Shown here in pieces: positions 10,860 to 23,552 of a stretch of 64,000 nt of DNA (position 1 is the first letter of the stretch; each line of letters opens with the position of its first letter). Made by a program: the position numbers and the translations under genes. This stretch comes from Viscum album (lineage: Eukaryota > Streptophyta > Magnoliopsida > Santalales > Viscaceae). The stretch spans positions 2,127,426,024 through 2,127,490,023 of the forward strand of contig OY728122.1 in assembly GCA_963277665.1 (NCBI GenBank), in the 5' to 3' direction. Below the pieces are notes generated by a model, which searched no databases, was not told where the DNA came from, and was given only the letters and a program-made list of their open reading frames with translations.

Positions 10860-11520
10860 CCCTTTAAGTGTTTCAGGGTCTGCTACAACCCAGTCAGACT
10901 GACCCGGCCCGATCCTGTCAAGGGAGACTCGAACTGGTTCTGGTCGACCTGACCTGGTTCGGGTCAGACTTAACTGGGTTGGACCGCAGTGGGCTCAGCC
11001 CGCTTGGCTGAGGTCTGGACCGACCCACAAGGTGGTGGGTCGGACATCCATGGGGCAGCTTGGTGTGCATAGGGGCGGCCCACCGGTCCGACCCATGATG
11101 GGTTCCTCCCTAGCCGGCGCAGGGGGGTGAGAACCCCTGTCTCCTATGCGGTCCAATGGTTTTCCAACTTCTGTAGTAGTGACTCCACATGGGCGTCGCC
11201 CAGTCACCATAGAACACGTCAGAGGCGCGGGTTCCTCCTCCGCTATGGCTTCAGCCGCAACCTCTTTCCAACTGGTTATGTGATGTTCGCGCATCCCTCT
11301 TCTCCTTTGGCCAACCAATGTGTTGGTCGCCTCCTCTGATCATCGCAGGTGACAAGCCGTGGCAGGTTCCTCTAGCGGCGTGGGTGCGTCGCCTCCCCCC
11401 TCACATGATGCAGCTTTGGTCGTGGTAGCTAGATCTCTAGCAGTGCGCGATGGCGCGCTGCACCTCCTCTAAGGCCGGTAGGTGCTATCTACCACCATCA
11501 TTTCTCACCTTGGGGCTCAA
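10860..11520. other. GC-rich block with GGGTC/GACCC repeats
   Basis: Much richer in GC and CpG than anything else in the window. Its first 150 bp repeat GACCTGACC, GGTTCGGGTC and GGTTGGACC-like words. The minus strand has a 107-codon open frame (10995-11318) of low-complexity composition without a recognised domain, which I do not call a gene. Probably the R/leader part of the E2 LTR. Confidence 0.4.
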
Positions 11521-13275
11521 CCATCCTGAATGTAGAGCTAGTGAATAATTCACCACCTTTCAAAAAAAGTGTGGAGGGACTGGGCCTTGTTCGTTTGGCC
11601 CTCACCCTCTGCATTAGGTTGATAACATGATGGTAGGTAGGATTCAAATAACTCTTGAAAAAACCAAACAAGATTTAACCCAACATCAAGAAAAATGGAG
11701 AAACTTCTATGATTGAGGAAGTGGGTCATTGTTTTTCATCCCCTGCAACTATCCCCCAATGACATTTCTCAATCATCGATCTACGGTTCGGGGATTTGGT
11801 GAAGCTCGTCACCACTCGTCGGAACTGGCTCTTTCCTTCATGGGTTTTGGGTCATGACACTTTGTTTGCACTTTTTTTTTGGTGAAGTAGTGTCGACACC
11901 TCTCCATAATATCCATATAAATTGGATAGGGGGGAGGGATACCAACATCAATTTAATTAATGGGGGATCATTAATTAGGAACCTTTATAATTCCCCAATG
12001 GTTCTTTTACATAGGATAGAATGGTCAAGCCATTTATTGGCATGACACATTGCAGGTCTGACATTGCCACTTGTCTTTTGGGGGAAAAATAAAGTAATCA
12101 AAATAACAATGTTATTTTATTTATTCTATTAAAATTACCAAAAATCTATCTTTTTCATTAGACCTTATGCGGCCGAAGTGAAGTCTCCCTTAAGAAAATC
12201 CTAGCACTACGGATTCAACGGTGTCCCTAGATTTTTTATCTAATCACCAATTCAAAATATATAAAATTCCACCCACACATTTACTAAACATACCTAAAAA
12301 AGATAAAAAATGTATTCCAGGAACACTGGGCCTCAGAATCACTCACCGTCAATTTTTTTGAACTCGTAATAAATCCATATAAATAAAAAAATTACATGGA
12401 AAATCACGGTCATAACATTATAATTGGTGGATAATTTTTAAACTAGTTTATGTGTCTGTTCATGATTATCCACTAGATTTTGCAAGCGAGATTAGTGGGT
12501 CACTGCCAAACGAGTTTGTGGGGTAGTATAATTAGGATGGACAAGTGTATGTTTTCACTCATTGTAGGACATCAAATTATATTGATGGGCTTCTCCATAG
12601 TGGGAAAAGGTACAAACTTTCTCCCTGTTGACCGAAAATTTTCCTCAATGGTTTGATTTGTGGGCCTATTTCTGAGGGACCTTGGATGAACGTCCAAAGG
12701 AAACACTGCTATTATAATCAGGGTTCAGTGCCGCGTAATTTCCGCTACAGGTGATTATTGGTGGGAGTCCTTGAGAAGGACCCGTGCATCTTTAAATTTA
12801 GGTAATGAGTGACCACTTGATCCACCTCCCTATAGTATGTGAGGGACTGGTAGTTGATTTCCAAAGATAAGGACACGAAACATTTTAAAATGGTGTTTGG
12901 AACCACTTACTTCTTGGTCATCGGTCCTCATTGAAAAGATGATCGAGGGTTATTATTAACCTGGAGAGCCTATCGAACAACCAACAAGGTTGGGATTGTA
13001 CAGTGATTATGGTATTTCCTTACCATTACATTGGAATCCCAGTATTAAAGATGTTGAGTTAGTGATTATGTCCTTTTAGTGGATGAGGATCTATCTTGAC
13101 TAGCGACTAGGAAATTCATGGGTGAAAACATGAAGGAATCTGTTTGGTGTGGTGGGAGTTCTATGAAAATATGAAAATAATAAAATCCATTAATGAAATA
13201 TATTTTATGTGGCTATATGTGTGATTAATTCCTTTATTTGTCCTTAATTTATTAATTGATAGGGGTCTGACATGT

Positions 13276-13287
13276 TGGTATCAAAAT
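13276..13287 (+). other. Possible primer-binding site of a decayed element
   Basis: TGGTATCAAAAT after GGGTCTGACATGT resembles an LTR end plus Met-tRNA PBS. No matching second LTR or gag was found downstream, so this may be chance. Confidence 0.25.
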
Positions 13288-15696
13288 TAACATTGATAAG
13301 GATTCACATCGGGTTCACCATTTTTTTTCATAGTTCCATGGAACATGTGTTCTTGATTAATAATCACTACTTCCATGTGGATTCCATTGTATTTATTAAT
13401 GGAAACGGATACAACCAATAGTTAATTATCCAGAAAAGGGACCTAATTTCCAAAGGCAAGCATTCGTTATATTTTAACTTTATGCTACATAAGAACATGC
13501 ATTGGTCATGAAGATGGGAGGTCAGACCCATCTCACCCTTTTGGGTGGAATTATTGCCTACTATGTGAATCTATTTATAAATTTAAGACTTTTTCAGGAA
13601 TCCTTATTAATTCATGAAGCATAACATATGGTTCTCTTCGAATTAGAAATAACATATTAACATGTGTGATATTTAGAATCATTTGTATGTATTATAGGTT
13701 CTTTAATAAAAGAGATATTGGTTTGTTTTCTAGGTTCTCCATCAATGGTATCCTCTCATATACTGTATAGAGATTATTTTAATAATAATTATGATGATTC
13801 TGGTTTTTTAATCCACTCAGTAGGGCACTCTGAAATTTATTTTCATCAAAGGAGAAGAAGGTTTATTTTGATATTGGGATTGTTCCCATAAATTTTTTTA
13901 CCTATGTATCCTCATGAATGGAATCAAAACCCTCTTAGTACGGTTTAACTTAATCGAACACATCCTACCTTTTAATGTCATGTGATAAGGACCTATTCAT
14001 ATTGTATAATATCACTTGTTAATGAAATCTATGTGAAAGGTGCTCAGTCAATGTTTGGTGTGGGACTTATGCCGAAGAATCCCGTGGAACATGGAACGAA
14101 AAGGGTTTCCAAGTAATTTAGACCCCATTGGGAATATGGCCCATAAAGAATGTGATTGATTTTATGTGTTGGGTTTGAACCTCATGGAGGCTTCCTATGT
14201 ATCTAATTTGGATCGTAATCAAATCCCTTTTAGTTTTAGGAGTCCGGTAAGAGAGTATATCCCAATGAGAGAGATGAGTTTGGGCTTGTCGAAAATGACC
14301 CCTTGATGATTTGGGTGTTTAATTTGGGGCATATTCCTAAGGAAGATATCCAAATTAAGGGAATTTGGGATGGATTCATGATGATTATATCCAATGAGAT
14401 CGAGCCCAGATGAAGGCTTCCTATTTATCCAAATTATGGTCAGAATTAGAGTTCTCATAGATCATTCACCATTAGTGTTAGGGATAATTGTGTATTCATC
14501 ATGAATCTCTAATACCATGTGAGTCATGATCAGTGAGAGTACCAAGAGAATTTGAATGTTTCAAAAAATGCACCCATATTTTTTCTCCCCAGTGGTGGAA
14601 GAGGGTGTGCCTACATCGGTGATAGTGGATGTGGGCGAGGTGGCCAGGGAAGAGATCCAGGAGATGATCCATCCTTCTGTTCTCTTTACATAGGACAGGG
14701 GTGAAATGAAATGAAGGAGTGAAGGTGAAGGAAGAAGTGATGAGAAAGACTAAAACCTCCTATATGAAAGGTTAGGGTCTTACAGAAGGATGGGTGGCCT
14801 AGTTGATCACATATGGGGAGGGTGAATTCTCAATTTTTTGTATAGAGAAAGCATGTGTGAACCGTACCTTCCCTACGAGAGACAGGATGTTCCAGGTCTT
14901 AGAGATGAAAAGGGGAGCATACAACACAAACACTTGACATACAAAATGGTACCTTCTAGACATTGTTCTTAGGATAATGGTACATGTGACTTTAGACATA
15001 CAACCCCACAAACACTCCATGAATCTGAACCCCTTTGTGAAACAAATGTGGGATATCTATGAATACGGATATACAAACCCAAATAGGAGACACACTGATA
15101 TGAATATCCCAAAGGTTTGATAAGTTATGAGGTTTTGGTGGAGGTCTACACACAATCCCTTTCATATAATATTAGCCAATGAATATAAATCATTTCCATG
15201 AATTGATTTGAGGATGGTATGATGGCTTGTAGACTAATAACAGTAGGTGAATCAAAGAAGGGCGCCCATGTTTGTACTAGAGTGAATGTATGGGCACACA
15301 AGTAGGATTGGGAGGCATGATGTTCACTTAATTAACGAACAACCTAGACATTGATACTTAGGGAATACCAAACTCAAAACTTCAAGAGTATTCATATGTA
15401 TTCCTTGAAGTGGGTGCTCAAGTTCCTGTGAAAGGAATAAGTGGTTAACAAGAGTTTCTAGATTGGGGAGGTTGGTCTCTTTAGGCGTGAAAGTGTTATG
15501 GATTTCAAACACTAAAACAATTTATGTCCTATAATCCTCCTTCAATTCCTCTTATTTAGATGTTATAGAACTATCACGAATGATTAGGTAGAATAGGGCA
15601 ATACAGTAGGGTGACTAGAGCATCAATTAGGCTCAACAGAAATTCATCCATACAATGGATGACCCCAAGGGTCTATTTATTTGAAAATAGGGGACC

Positions 15697-15975
15697 ATGG
15701 GGGAATTGAGATTGGGCGCGGAAGTGGATTACGCTCAAGAATTATGGGTTTCAAGAAACGTGTGCGCCATTGGTGTTTTGGTTAGACAAGGGAGACACTT
15801 TGAGGAGTTACTAAAAAATAATTACTTCATTCAACTCCAAAATGGTGGTGTGCATGTGTTTTCATGTAGGTACCCTGGTCACTTCTTTACAAACATTTCC
15901 AAATTTATTGCTCCATACCACCGGGCATGCCCCCCTCCATCCCAACCTAAGATCACTTCCGGTCAAAGGTCTTAG
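15697..15975 (+). CDS. Unidentified 92-codon open frame
   Basis: ATG at 15697 to TAG at 15973-15975. The composition is not low-complexity and GC is higher than its flanks. It contains CAIGVLVRQGRHFEELL and a CRYPGHFF segment. No signal peptide, membrane segment or known domain is apparent, and no homologous copy is seen elsewhere in the window. It may be an exon-like relic of a gene or transposon, or a chance frame. Confidence 0.2.
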   Translation: MGELRLGAEVDYAQELWVSRNVCAIGVLVRQGRHFEELLKNNYFIQLQNGGVHVFSCRYPGHFFTNISKFIAPYHRACPPPSQPKITSGQRS

Positions 15976-18699
15976 ACCTTTGGGATTGTGCCTTCGCTAG
16001 CATCACTGAGCCCCATAACAAAATGAAAAGTCACGCCCTGAGGATTTTAATCCTTGTTGAGGGAATTTCGCAGAAAAGTGCATGGAAGACATTTCATGGT
16101 TTCAATATACATACATATATTAATACATACACATATAATTAGATACTAATTTACATAAATACTTGTTTACACACAAATATAGTTATATAAAAACCTAAAT
16201 AAATTGGATTGTGTTGGAAAACATTGCCACCTATAATTGATATGATAATCTTTAAATTCATGAAAAACATATCATTTGTATTAGAAAATTTATTTTTGGG
16301 GATTTTGAGAAAGGATCAATGTTCATTTTGCGGATGCAACAAAATGTTTTAGATGTATATATAAATATAGATTTATGTGTATTTGATCAACTTTTACGCT
16401 TATCTAATTTATTTATATTTTGATACATTTGTGTCACTACCTATGTTTTCACATTGTATTACTACATTTCATTAATCATTATATAAAATCCTCTTTCATA
16501 AACTTGATGATTTTAGATAGATACTTCCATTCATTATGTTGTAATCTAACCCAATAATTGATTCTATATGTGACGACTATACATTTTTTTAAACAACCTA
16601 GAAAATAGAAAAATGAATCAACATAAGGGATAATATTATTTTTGTGACAACCAAGGTAACACTAGAAATAAATTAATCTAATGATTTGAATCTATTAATT
16701 TTATGTATTGATATTCATTATATTTTCATAAAAAACCTTATATGATTTTCAACTAAAAATGAATAGTTTTATTAAATTAAATTGTTTTTCAATATATTAT
16801 AATGGTATATTAAAAATTTATCAAATCTTTGTATTAAAATTTTAATTTATAAAATTTTAAAAAAAATTGGATTCATCAAATCAAATATAGGTGATGCTAA
16901 ATTTTTTAAATTTCCTATAAAAGAATGTTTTACTGGGAGAATTGGGAAAAATTACAAAAATTACTCAACCAAAAAACTCTAGTCCAAAAAAAATTAGTAA
17001 GAAAATGAATTTCAAAACTCGGAGGGTTTACATAGTATTTTTTTAATTTCAACCTTATTATCACTTTCCACTAATTCTAAAAAAACTGTAGTTCCATAAA
17101 TTGTTATAAAGATGTTGCATCCATTATTTCATTCTTTATCAATGAATGTTCCACTCTATTGGATTTTATAAATACATTTTTGAAAATCCATTGAATACTA
17201 TAAATAACATTGTGTAATTACAACCATTTATTGATATGTTTTAATGAAACAATACCAGAAATATTTCTCAGAGTAGCCACTGTTATAGTGTAATTATATT
17301 CTACATAGAGAGAATTATACCAAAATATAGAAGCCTAAATGACAAGTTGAATAATTTACCATAGATCCAAATCATATTTAATTAAATTTTTATTTATATT
17401 ATATTAACACAACTTTAAAAACCCTCTATTTATGATAAAGTCTCCCCCCACTCATAAGGCCTGGTTCACCCGATTCCACAACGTCAAAATTTACATTTAT
17501 CCAACTTACAATAGATAAAATCCACATAATAAAACGCATGACAATATGTTTTATAAAATAAAATAACCCTAAATAACAAATAATATTATTATAACTTAAA
17601 AATTATTATCCATCACACATGTTTGGTTTTTTGAAGTAGTATGAAATTTTTGATGAACTCCCACAATCTAGGAATTCAGAAAGGTTGTCCAGTTATTATA
17701 ACGTTCCGCATTAATCTTATTCAAAATTAATTTAACAAGAATTATTAAATATTACCAAAATGTAATATATAAACTTTCACATGGATTAGTTTTGGCTAAA
17801 TATCACGACACCAACAAAATCACTGGCCATGTGTAGCTTCATATTAAAGAGCCCCTCATTGTAAATTCATTGGTTTCCTACAAGTATGGGGATAAAAAAA
17901 GTTCACAAGTGGATAAAATGATTTAATATATAATGGATAGATTAAAAAAATATATTATATCCGTTAGAAATTTTTCATCCTTATGTATCCTCATTCATGA
18001 AATGTTTTAATCCAATAGAGTCATAGAAGAATAAATAAACGACATCTTGTACATAAAATGACACCAATATACATTAGTGGTATGTTCACACATAGGAGTA
18101 TAAAAATTACACTTTGTAGTAATTATATTAAGAATTGATAACATGATTAATTTATATCTATCAACAATTGTGTCTTTAAATACAATCAAGGTAGTGATAG
18201 CTATTAACAACCTGTGCAATTGTCAATTTTTTTGATACATTAAAGCAATATAAATATTCAAAATATCCTCTTCCACCATAATAATTTGATTCCATTTCAT
18301 GTCCATGGATTATGTGTTAAAAAAATATCATTTTTCTTATACAAAAGCCATGTTGATGAATCTATAAAATAATGATTTGAGTGTTTTTATCCATGATATA
18401 TAATATATTCATGATATAAGGGGACTTGATTTGTAAACTGTAGAAAAACCTTTTTCTATGTGAATATATGGGTGCATCATCATCAATGATGAAATTTAAT
18501 GTCAACATCTTGATAATTTCGTTATTTATTTTTCATTAATCTATAATTCATATCTATATATTTCAATTTCATCATTGAATTACTTATATCAAACAGATAT
18601 CAATTATTACTCTGGAACAAAATTGATCAACTCAAATTTTTTGATCTTGTTATTATGCCACTATAGAAGGAAACATTGAAATGCATAAATCATGAAATA

Positions 18700-20391
18700 A
18701 TATAAAAACATGGATATAATCTACATTTTTTAAATAATAATAATCCCTACATGGGATGTAGTTTTTCTCATTCAATTTATACTTCTGATCTTTAATTATA
18801 TAAGTGTTTAATCCCAATAATAGATTATCACCTTCCAATTGACCATTGATATTAAAATAATAATAAATTTCTATAGACCCTATCATGAATCCAATAGTTA
18901 TGGAAATTCCATATTTATTGGACATCAATATTCTCATTCAAAACATAATAAAATGCTTATTTTTTCTTATAGATTGTCCAATATTCTCTTTAATGTTTGA
19001 TGAATGCTTTGGTGGAAGTGAGTTTTTCTTTAAAGGCCACTCAAGAACAAAAGATTTCATTTCCATATAATAGATTTAATGTTTTTGTGAGACACCATGT
19101 ATCCATAATTGTTTATACCATTCAATTTGACTATGGTCTATAATACATATTCTTAATTATTCTTCAATAATTTTAAGGAGAAAACCTGAATGGGGTCCAA
19201 CTTTCTTGACTCCACTAAAGAATTCAATAAAATCAGTTCGATATGAAATAACAAACACATAGTGGATTTTATTCAAGGGAATTATCTGAGGAACATTGAA
19301 TAACAATTTTTAAATATATATTTGTAGGGAAAAAGGTAAAGGTCTATTTGACTGTATCAAAATCTATTTGGATCACCATATTTGACTCAAAGTTACTATA
19401 TTTTGATTGTTTTCCCAACATGATGATGGATTACAGATTAGTTTAATGGCATGTTTAATTATTAATAAATGGACCAAAAATTAAACTGAATAAGGTTTAG
19501 AATATATACAATGATTTTGCCTGGACTTCAGGCAATGGATTTTCTTTTATTTTTTAAAATATTATTTCCCATTTCAATAAGTCAAAAATCATTTATATCA
19601 AGAACATCCTAATTATTAAGAATAAAATAAATGAAAATTGAGTTTATCTAACGATATAGTAAAGAAAAAAGTAAATAATTATAAAACAACAACTATTATA
19701 TATGCATGAATAATATCCCAGTTAAACAAGATAAATTTTTGATGAATGTAATCTAGACCTAGGGTGCTTTCTAAACATACAGATAAGTGTATAGATTTGA
19801 CCATGAAAATTGTTGGAATTAGAGTAAGATATAATTTAATTTAACCAAAAAAATTCATAGTCTTCTTGAATTAAATTGGTGTCACCAAAATGTCCCTCAT
19901 TATTATAAAACCTTTTAATGTAATCAATTCCAACAGTTGATAGATAACCTTCGGATATGGAGATGCATTAATTGATCTGGAAATAATGTATGAATTTGAA
20001 CCATATTTTCTTTTTATAGGTAATGATATAATTAAAATTTTAAATTTCCCACAAAATTACAGTTCAAATTATATTTATTTCATATAAATTATTATATATA
20101 TTCTGGAAATCTATCCTGCCTATGGAGCAGCTAAATAGTGAAAATACTATTTTACAGTAAAAATATAAATATATAAAAATATTTACATGGTATATTTTTT
20201 TAATGTATTGGTTTCAAAATTTCACTATCAAAATTATCCAATATATAATATAGTTATTTCCATTTTAATATATATTATAAAAAATTATGATATGGATTTT
20301 GTATATTCATAAAAGATAATTTTTTTCTAAAAACATTCATCGAGCTTTCTATATTTTTACTAAAATTGTTTTATTTAAACTTTTTTAAACA
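18700..20391 (+). repeat. Probable start of the E4 5' LTR
   Basis: Inferred rather than read directly. DNA to the right of E3 (30747 on) aligns with the E1 LTR from about 1.84 kb after its start; for example 30895-30945 matches 4845-4895 around TTTGGGCCAAATTA. The missing first part should therefore lie left of E3. Start not located; position is approximate and no gene is seen in it. Confidence 0.35.
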
Positions 20392-20396
20392 TTAAT
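20392..20396. repeat. E3 target-site duplication, left
   Basis: TTAAT directly before the 5' LTR start TGTAATG. The same five bases follow the 3' LTR at 30747-30751. Confidence 0.88.
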
Positions 20397-20553
20397 TGTA
20401 ATGAACCAAAGTTTCATTAATGTAAAATCCCTCTTGATCTTATTAAATGTCTCTTTATATAAAATGTTTTTATAAAATTTCAACTCCTTTGGTTTTATGA
20501 TAAGAATTGTTACTGTTACTTTTATAGCCGTTGAACAGTGATCACATGATTAG

Positions 20554-20561
20554 TATAAATA
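20554..20561 (+). promoter_or_regulatory. TATA box upstream of the LTR ORF (5' copy)
   Basis: TATAAATA, 50 bp before the ATG at 20604. Conserved in the 3' LTR at 28253. Confidence 0.5.
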
Positions 20562-20603
20562 TAGGGCTTTAATAAATCCAAATTTACTCAGACAAAGGAA
20601 GGG

Positions 20604-20873
20604 ATGGCCTCATCCAGTAGAATTTCCCCATAATAAGCCCATTTGTTGGAGTTCGGAAAAGAGGTGTCATCCTTGGGATTCGCTCTTGACCAAGCCCAAG
20701 CTGAGCTTCATCATGTCAAGCTCGAACGGGACCGTCTATGGGAGAAGTGGAAGTTGATAGAAATTACCACTCAAGCGATGTTATCCGAACCACCCCAAGA
20801 GTCTGTCACCATCACACACCTTACCCTTAGGTCTTATGCATCTGTTTTAAGGGGTTATGTAACAAATAAGTAG
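20604..20873 (+). pseudogene. LTR coiled-coil ORF, broken 5' copy
   Basis: Same 270-nt frame as 28303-28572 in the 3' LTR, at the same offset. It starts MASSSRISP and then has two adjacent TAA codons (codons 10-11) where the 3' copy has Tyr and Glu. The remaining 78 codons are open and very similar, ending LRGYVTNK. The damage is confined to a few substitutions around 20625-20640. Confidence 0.75.
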
Positions 20874-21715
20874 TACTATGTTCATGTACATTATTTTTTT
20901 ATATAATAATTAATATAATTTCGAGTCATTATTGATACATTGTAAATAATTTTTAAATTAAAAATAGTGTTTTTAGTTATTATTTAAATAAGAATTCTAT
21001 TTTTTAAAAGTAAGGGATTTTTTAATTAAATAATATTTAAATAAAATATTATTATTATTATTAAATTTATTTTTATTAAATATAAATGATCTTATAATTT
21101 TATGAATGCAATTATAATTTTTATTACGGTTTGAAAGCCATTTTTGTCAAAACCCGTGAATTTTCGATAAATATCGGATTTTATTTTAAAAGTGAAAATT
21201 AACTTATTTAAAAAATTATTTAGATAAAATAAATTTTATTTCTGGAATCATGACGTTGAAATTATCCAACGGTTAATTTTTCATAATTTTCTGAGACAGT
21301 CAAATTTTTGGGTAAAAATTAAATATCGTTTAAATATATAATGTGTTTTATGACATCATAATGACACAATAGTGATGTAATAAAATACTCTAATCTTTAT
21401 TTTCAGCCAATATATGTTTTATAATTAAAATAATGTGATTTTGGGTTTGTTTGACTTACTTTTCAAAGCATTAATGGACCCCTCAAGACTTATTAAACAC
21501 CTTGTCATTTTAAATTAATTTCCATGGGAGTGTGACTCACCTCCACATAAGCAAGCTTATTATTTTAAGAATTTAGGGCTTTGGCCTTATAAAATATTGT
21601 TTTCCTCTTCCCTTAACAAAAACCATGGGAAAAAACCATGGGATGGTTTGTGGTTTGGATTAATTTAATATAAGGGGTCCCAAACCTAAATAATAAAGAA
21701 TTACTTCTCTTTTCC

Positions 21716-21723
21716 TATATAAA
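21716..21723 (+). promoter_or_regulatory. E3 main TATA box (5' LTR)
   Basis: TATATAAA in CCTATATAAACCCACCC, 1319 bp into the LTR. Transcription of the genomic RNA would start near 21746. Confidence 0.7.
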
Positions 21724-21872
21724 CCCACCCAAGATCCCACTTCCTCCTCAAAAAATGCCTTTTAAGTTCGTCCAAACTCTTCCCTACTCTCTATAGAATC
21801 ATCCCAAGGTTCCCCAAGCTCCCAAGAATCCTCTCACAAGCCTCTCTCTAGCCTTTGGAAGCACACTTCCAA

Positions 21873-22840
21873 GTAAGGGTATTTTCTTCCTTTCTCTTTT
21901 TTGTCCAATTTTCTTTAAGTTGTTTTGCCCTTTTAATTTCAATTATGAATGTTGGGGTATGGTTTTTAAACTCCCTCATACTTCCCTCTTTATGTTTGAA
22001 TGATGGGAGACCCCTTTCTCTCTCATTAAATTCCTCCCATGTACACCTGTTACTATACCGAAATTCCGAAAGGAACTTCTCTCTCCTCATTTAAATTCAA
22101 GCAATACTTTTTTATCATGAATCTAAATTCCATTTCAATTGTTGGGACATGTATCTATATGACCACCTTACTTTCCATTACATGTAAATATGATGAGGAA
22201 ACCCTTTCTCTCTCATCAATTTTTTTTAATGAATTCTTATGTCACGCTGTTACGCTGCCGAAATCACACTGATTTTCTAAGCCAATGCCATTGTGTAGTA
22301 AATACCATGCCCATTTATCCATCAAGGGTATTCACCTTTATACACACTTACTTATTTATTATAAAGTTTAATGTATGAATTACATATTCCTTTATCATGG
22401 AATAAATGATTATGTTTTATGAATCCATGTTTTATGATCCATGTGGCACACTTATGCATGAAATGAGATGTTTAAGAAGGGTGCGCCCTTATAGTGCTCC
22501 AATGAATTGGGTAATGTGTAGTATCATGATACGTCACGTGCAATGAGTGTTGACTCATGCTAATTCAAGTGCAACGAGGGTTTACTCTTGCTTCATGTGC
22601 AATGAGGATTTACTCATGCTCTATGTGCAATGGGCCATGGCTCATGCTAATTCCATGTTAAGTGTTGTTGCCACATTTCCATGTTATGATTATCATGCTT
22701 TATCATGCCTTTATGATCATGATTCTCTTGTTATCTATTGGTATGCCTATTGTCTAACATGTATTGTACTCATCATGTTATTCCATGTGTATTCACTTAC
22801 TGGGCTTTATAGCTCACCCTTTTTTTATGCATGTCCTCAG
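21873..22840 (+). other. Predicted leader intron (E3 5' LTR)
   Basis: Donor CCAA/GTAAGG and acceptor ATGTCCTCAG/GT, 968 nt apart and conserved at the same offsets in the 3' LTR (29572-30539). TTACTGGGCTTTATAGCTCA precedes the acceptor, as in E1. Inference from consensus only. Confidence 0.35.
22535..22652 (+). repeat. Four tandem ~30-bp hairpin units (E3 5' LTR)
   Basis: Units of the form GTGCAATGAG-N6-CTCATGCT. Most can fold by ATGAG/CTCAT pairing (first unit ATGAGT...ACTCAT). The 3' LTR has the same array at 30234-30351. The core resembles the 36-bp unit of E7 read on the minus strand (TGAGGGTTTACTCA). Confidence 0.7.
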
Positions 22841-22898
22841 GTTATCCCATACAATGCTAAGTACGAGGGAATGTAGTGGTCATGTAAAGGAAGTTTTC

Positions 22899-22904
22899 AA
22901 TAAA
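22899..22904 (+). promoter_or_regulatory. Possible polyadenylation signal (E3 5' LTR)
   Basis: AATAAA about 150 bp before the LTR end, with the 3' LTR counterpart at 30598-30603. Only the 3' copy would be used in the full RNA. Confidence 0.4.
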
Positions 22905-23049
22905 GATGTTTTATTTCATGTTTTATGTTTTTATGTAATGATCTTAATCCCCAAAGACACTAAACCTCTCGATATTCTTTGTTGTATCAAGTGAAGTTTT
23001 ATGTAATAAATCATGTTTATGTTTGTAATAAAAGCAGGGTTGTTATAGT

Positions 23050-23061
23050 TGGTATCAGAGG
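23050..23061 (+). other. E3 primer-binding site
   Basis: TGGTATCAGAGG, 11 of 12 bases of the initiator-Met-tRNA site, two bases after the 5' LTR. Confidence 0.92.
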
Positions 23062-23552
23062 ATATGTTTAGTTATTTTTGGTATTAGGAAACCCTAGTAA
23101 AGCCTTAGATACTAGACTAAGTATAATAAAAACATCCCTAAGTTTTGTTAAGTACAGATTAAGTGGTTTATCAAACAAATATATCCCTATCTTGATACGA
23201 GCAGGTAGAGGCGGCTCTGGCACAGATGTATCCTAGGGGTAAAACCCGAAAACACCTCCTTGAGCAAGACTCGAACGGGAACTGGTGCACGACAACAGGA
23301 TTTGCTTCACTCTTGGTTACGACAATCCCGGGGGATATGTTTTGATAAATTCACAAGCTTAGTATGAACCCTTATTAAGGGAATTATAAAAAATGCCCCT
23401 AAGAATATATGTTAGAAAGTAGATCATGAAAAGCCTATATTGAAGCCTATAGACTCATGAGTAAGGAAATAAAAGTTTATTTATAAGTCATCAACTTTTT
23501 TCTTTGGATTACCCTTTATTTGTTACCCCTAACTTTCCTTTTATTCCATCCA
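23062..23552 (+). other. E3 untranslated leader with a possible SINE
   Basis: No long frame. A GC-richer segment at 23198-23341 is flanked by TTGATA on both sides and has on the minus strand a B-box-like CGTTCGAGTCT, but no good A box. The rest is AT-rich leader. Confidence 0.4.

Larger units (their letters stand above)
9407..12063 (-). repeat. E2 5' LTR (far end tentative)
   Basis: Begins next to the E2 primer site. I place its far end at 12063, where the minus strand starts TGTCAGACC. That gives about 2.66 kb, close to the 2651 bp of E3, but no second copy is present in the window for confirmation and the near end lacks a clean CA. Contents: tandem repeats at 10030-10230 and 10310-10510, a GC-rich block at 10860-11520, then a return to AT-rich DNA. 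Several short frames in the GC-rich part show no known domain. Confidence 0.45.
12064..18700. other. No recognised gene
   Basis: Mostly AT-rich, with somewhat higher GC and longer stop-free runs between 12500 and 15980. I found no convincing protein motif. A Met-tRNA-PBS-like word is at 13276-13287, an imperfect duplication at about 14185-14460, and a 92-codon frame at 15697-15975. Probably very old transposon debris. Confidence 0.5.
20397..23047 (+). repeat. E3 5' LTR, 2651 bp
   Basis: TGTAATGAACC to GGTTGTTATA. Internal landmarks match the 3' LTR at identical offsets: TATA 157 bp in, ORF at 207, main TATA at 1319, AATAAA at 2502. Right boundary is set by the PBS, left by the duplication. 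Confidence 0.95.

Noticed and set aside
10995..11318. 107-codon minus-strand frame in the GC-rich block
   Set aside because: Low-complexity Gly/Pro/Arg-rich composition in LTR-like repeat DNA, where GC-rich sequence has few stops by chance; no domain.
18653..18937. 94-codon minus-strand open frame with a KLNEKNY segment faintly like the RNase H motif KxHExNYPTHD
   Set aside because: Neighbouring RNase H and RT motifs could not be found and the match is too short; likely chance in AT-rich DNA.
21855..22378. Several overlapping open frames in the E3 5' LTR (and the same at 29554-30104)
   Set aside because: They lie in the predicted leader intron/R region, overlap on both strands and show no domain; LTR pairs keep them open only because they are recent copies.
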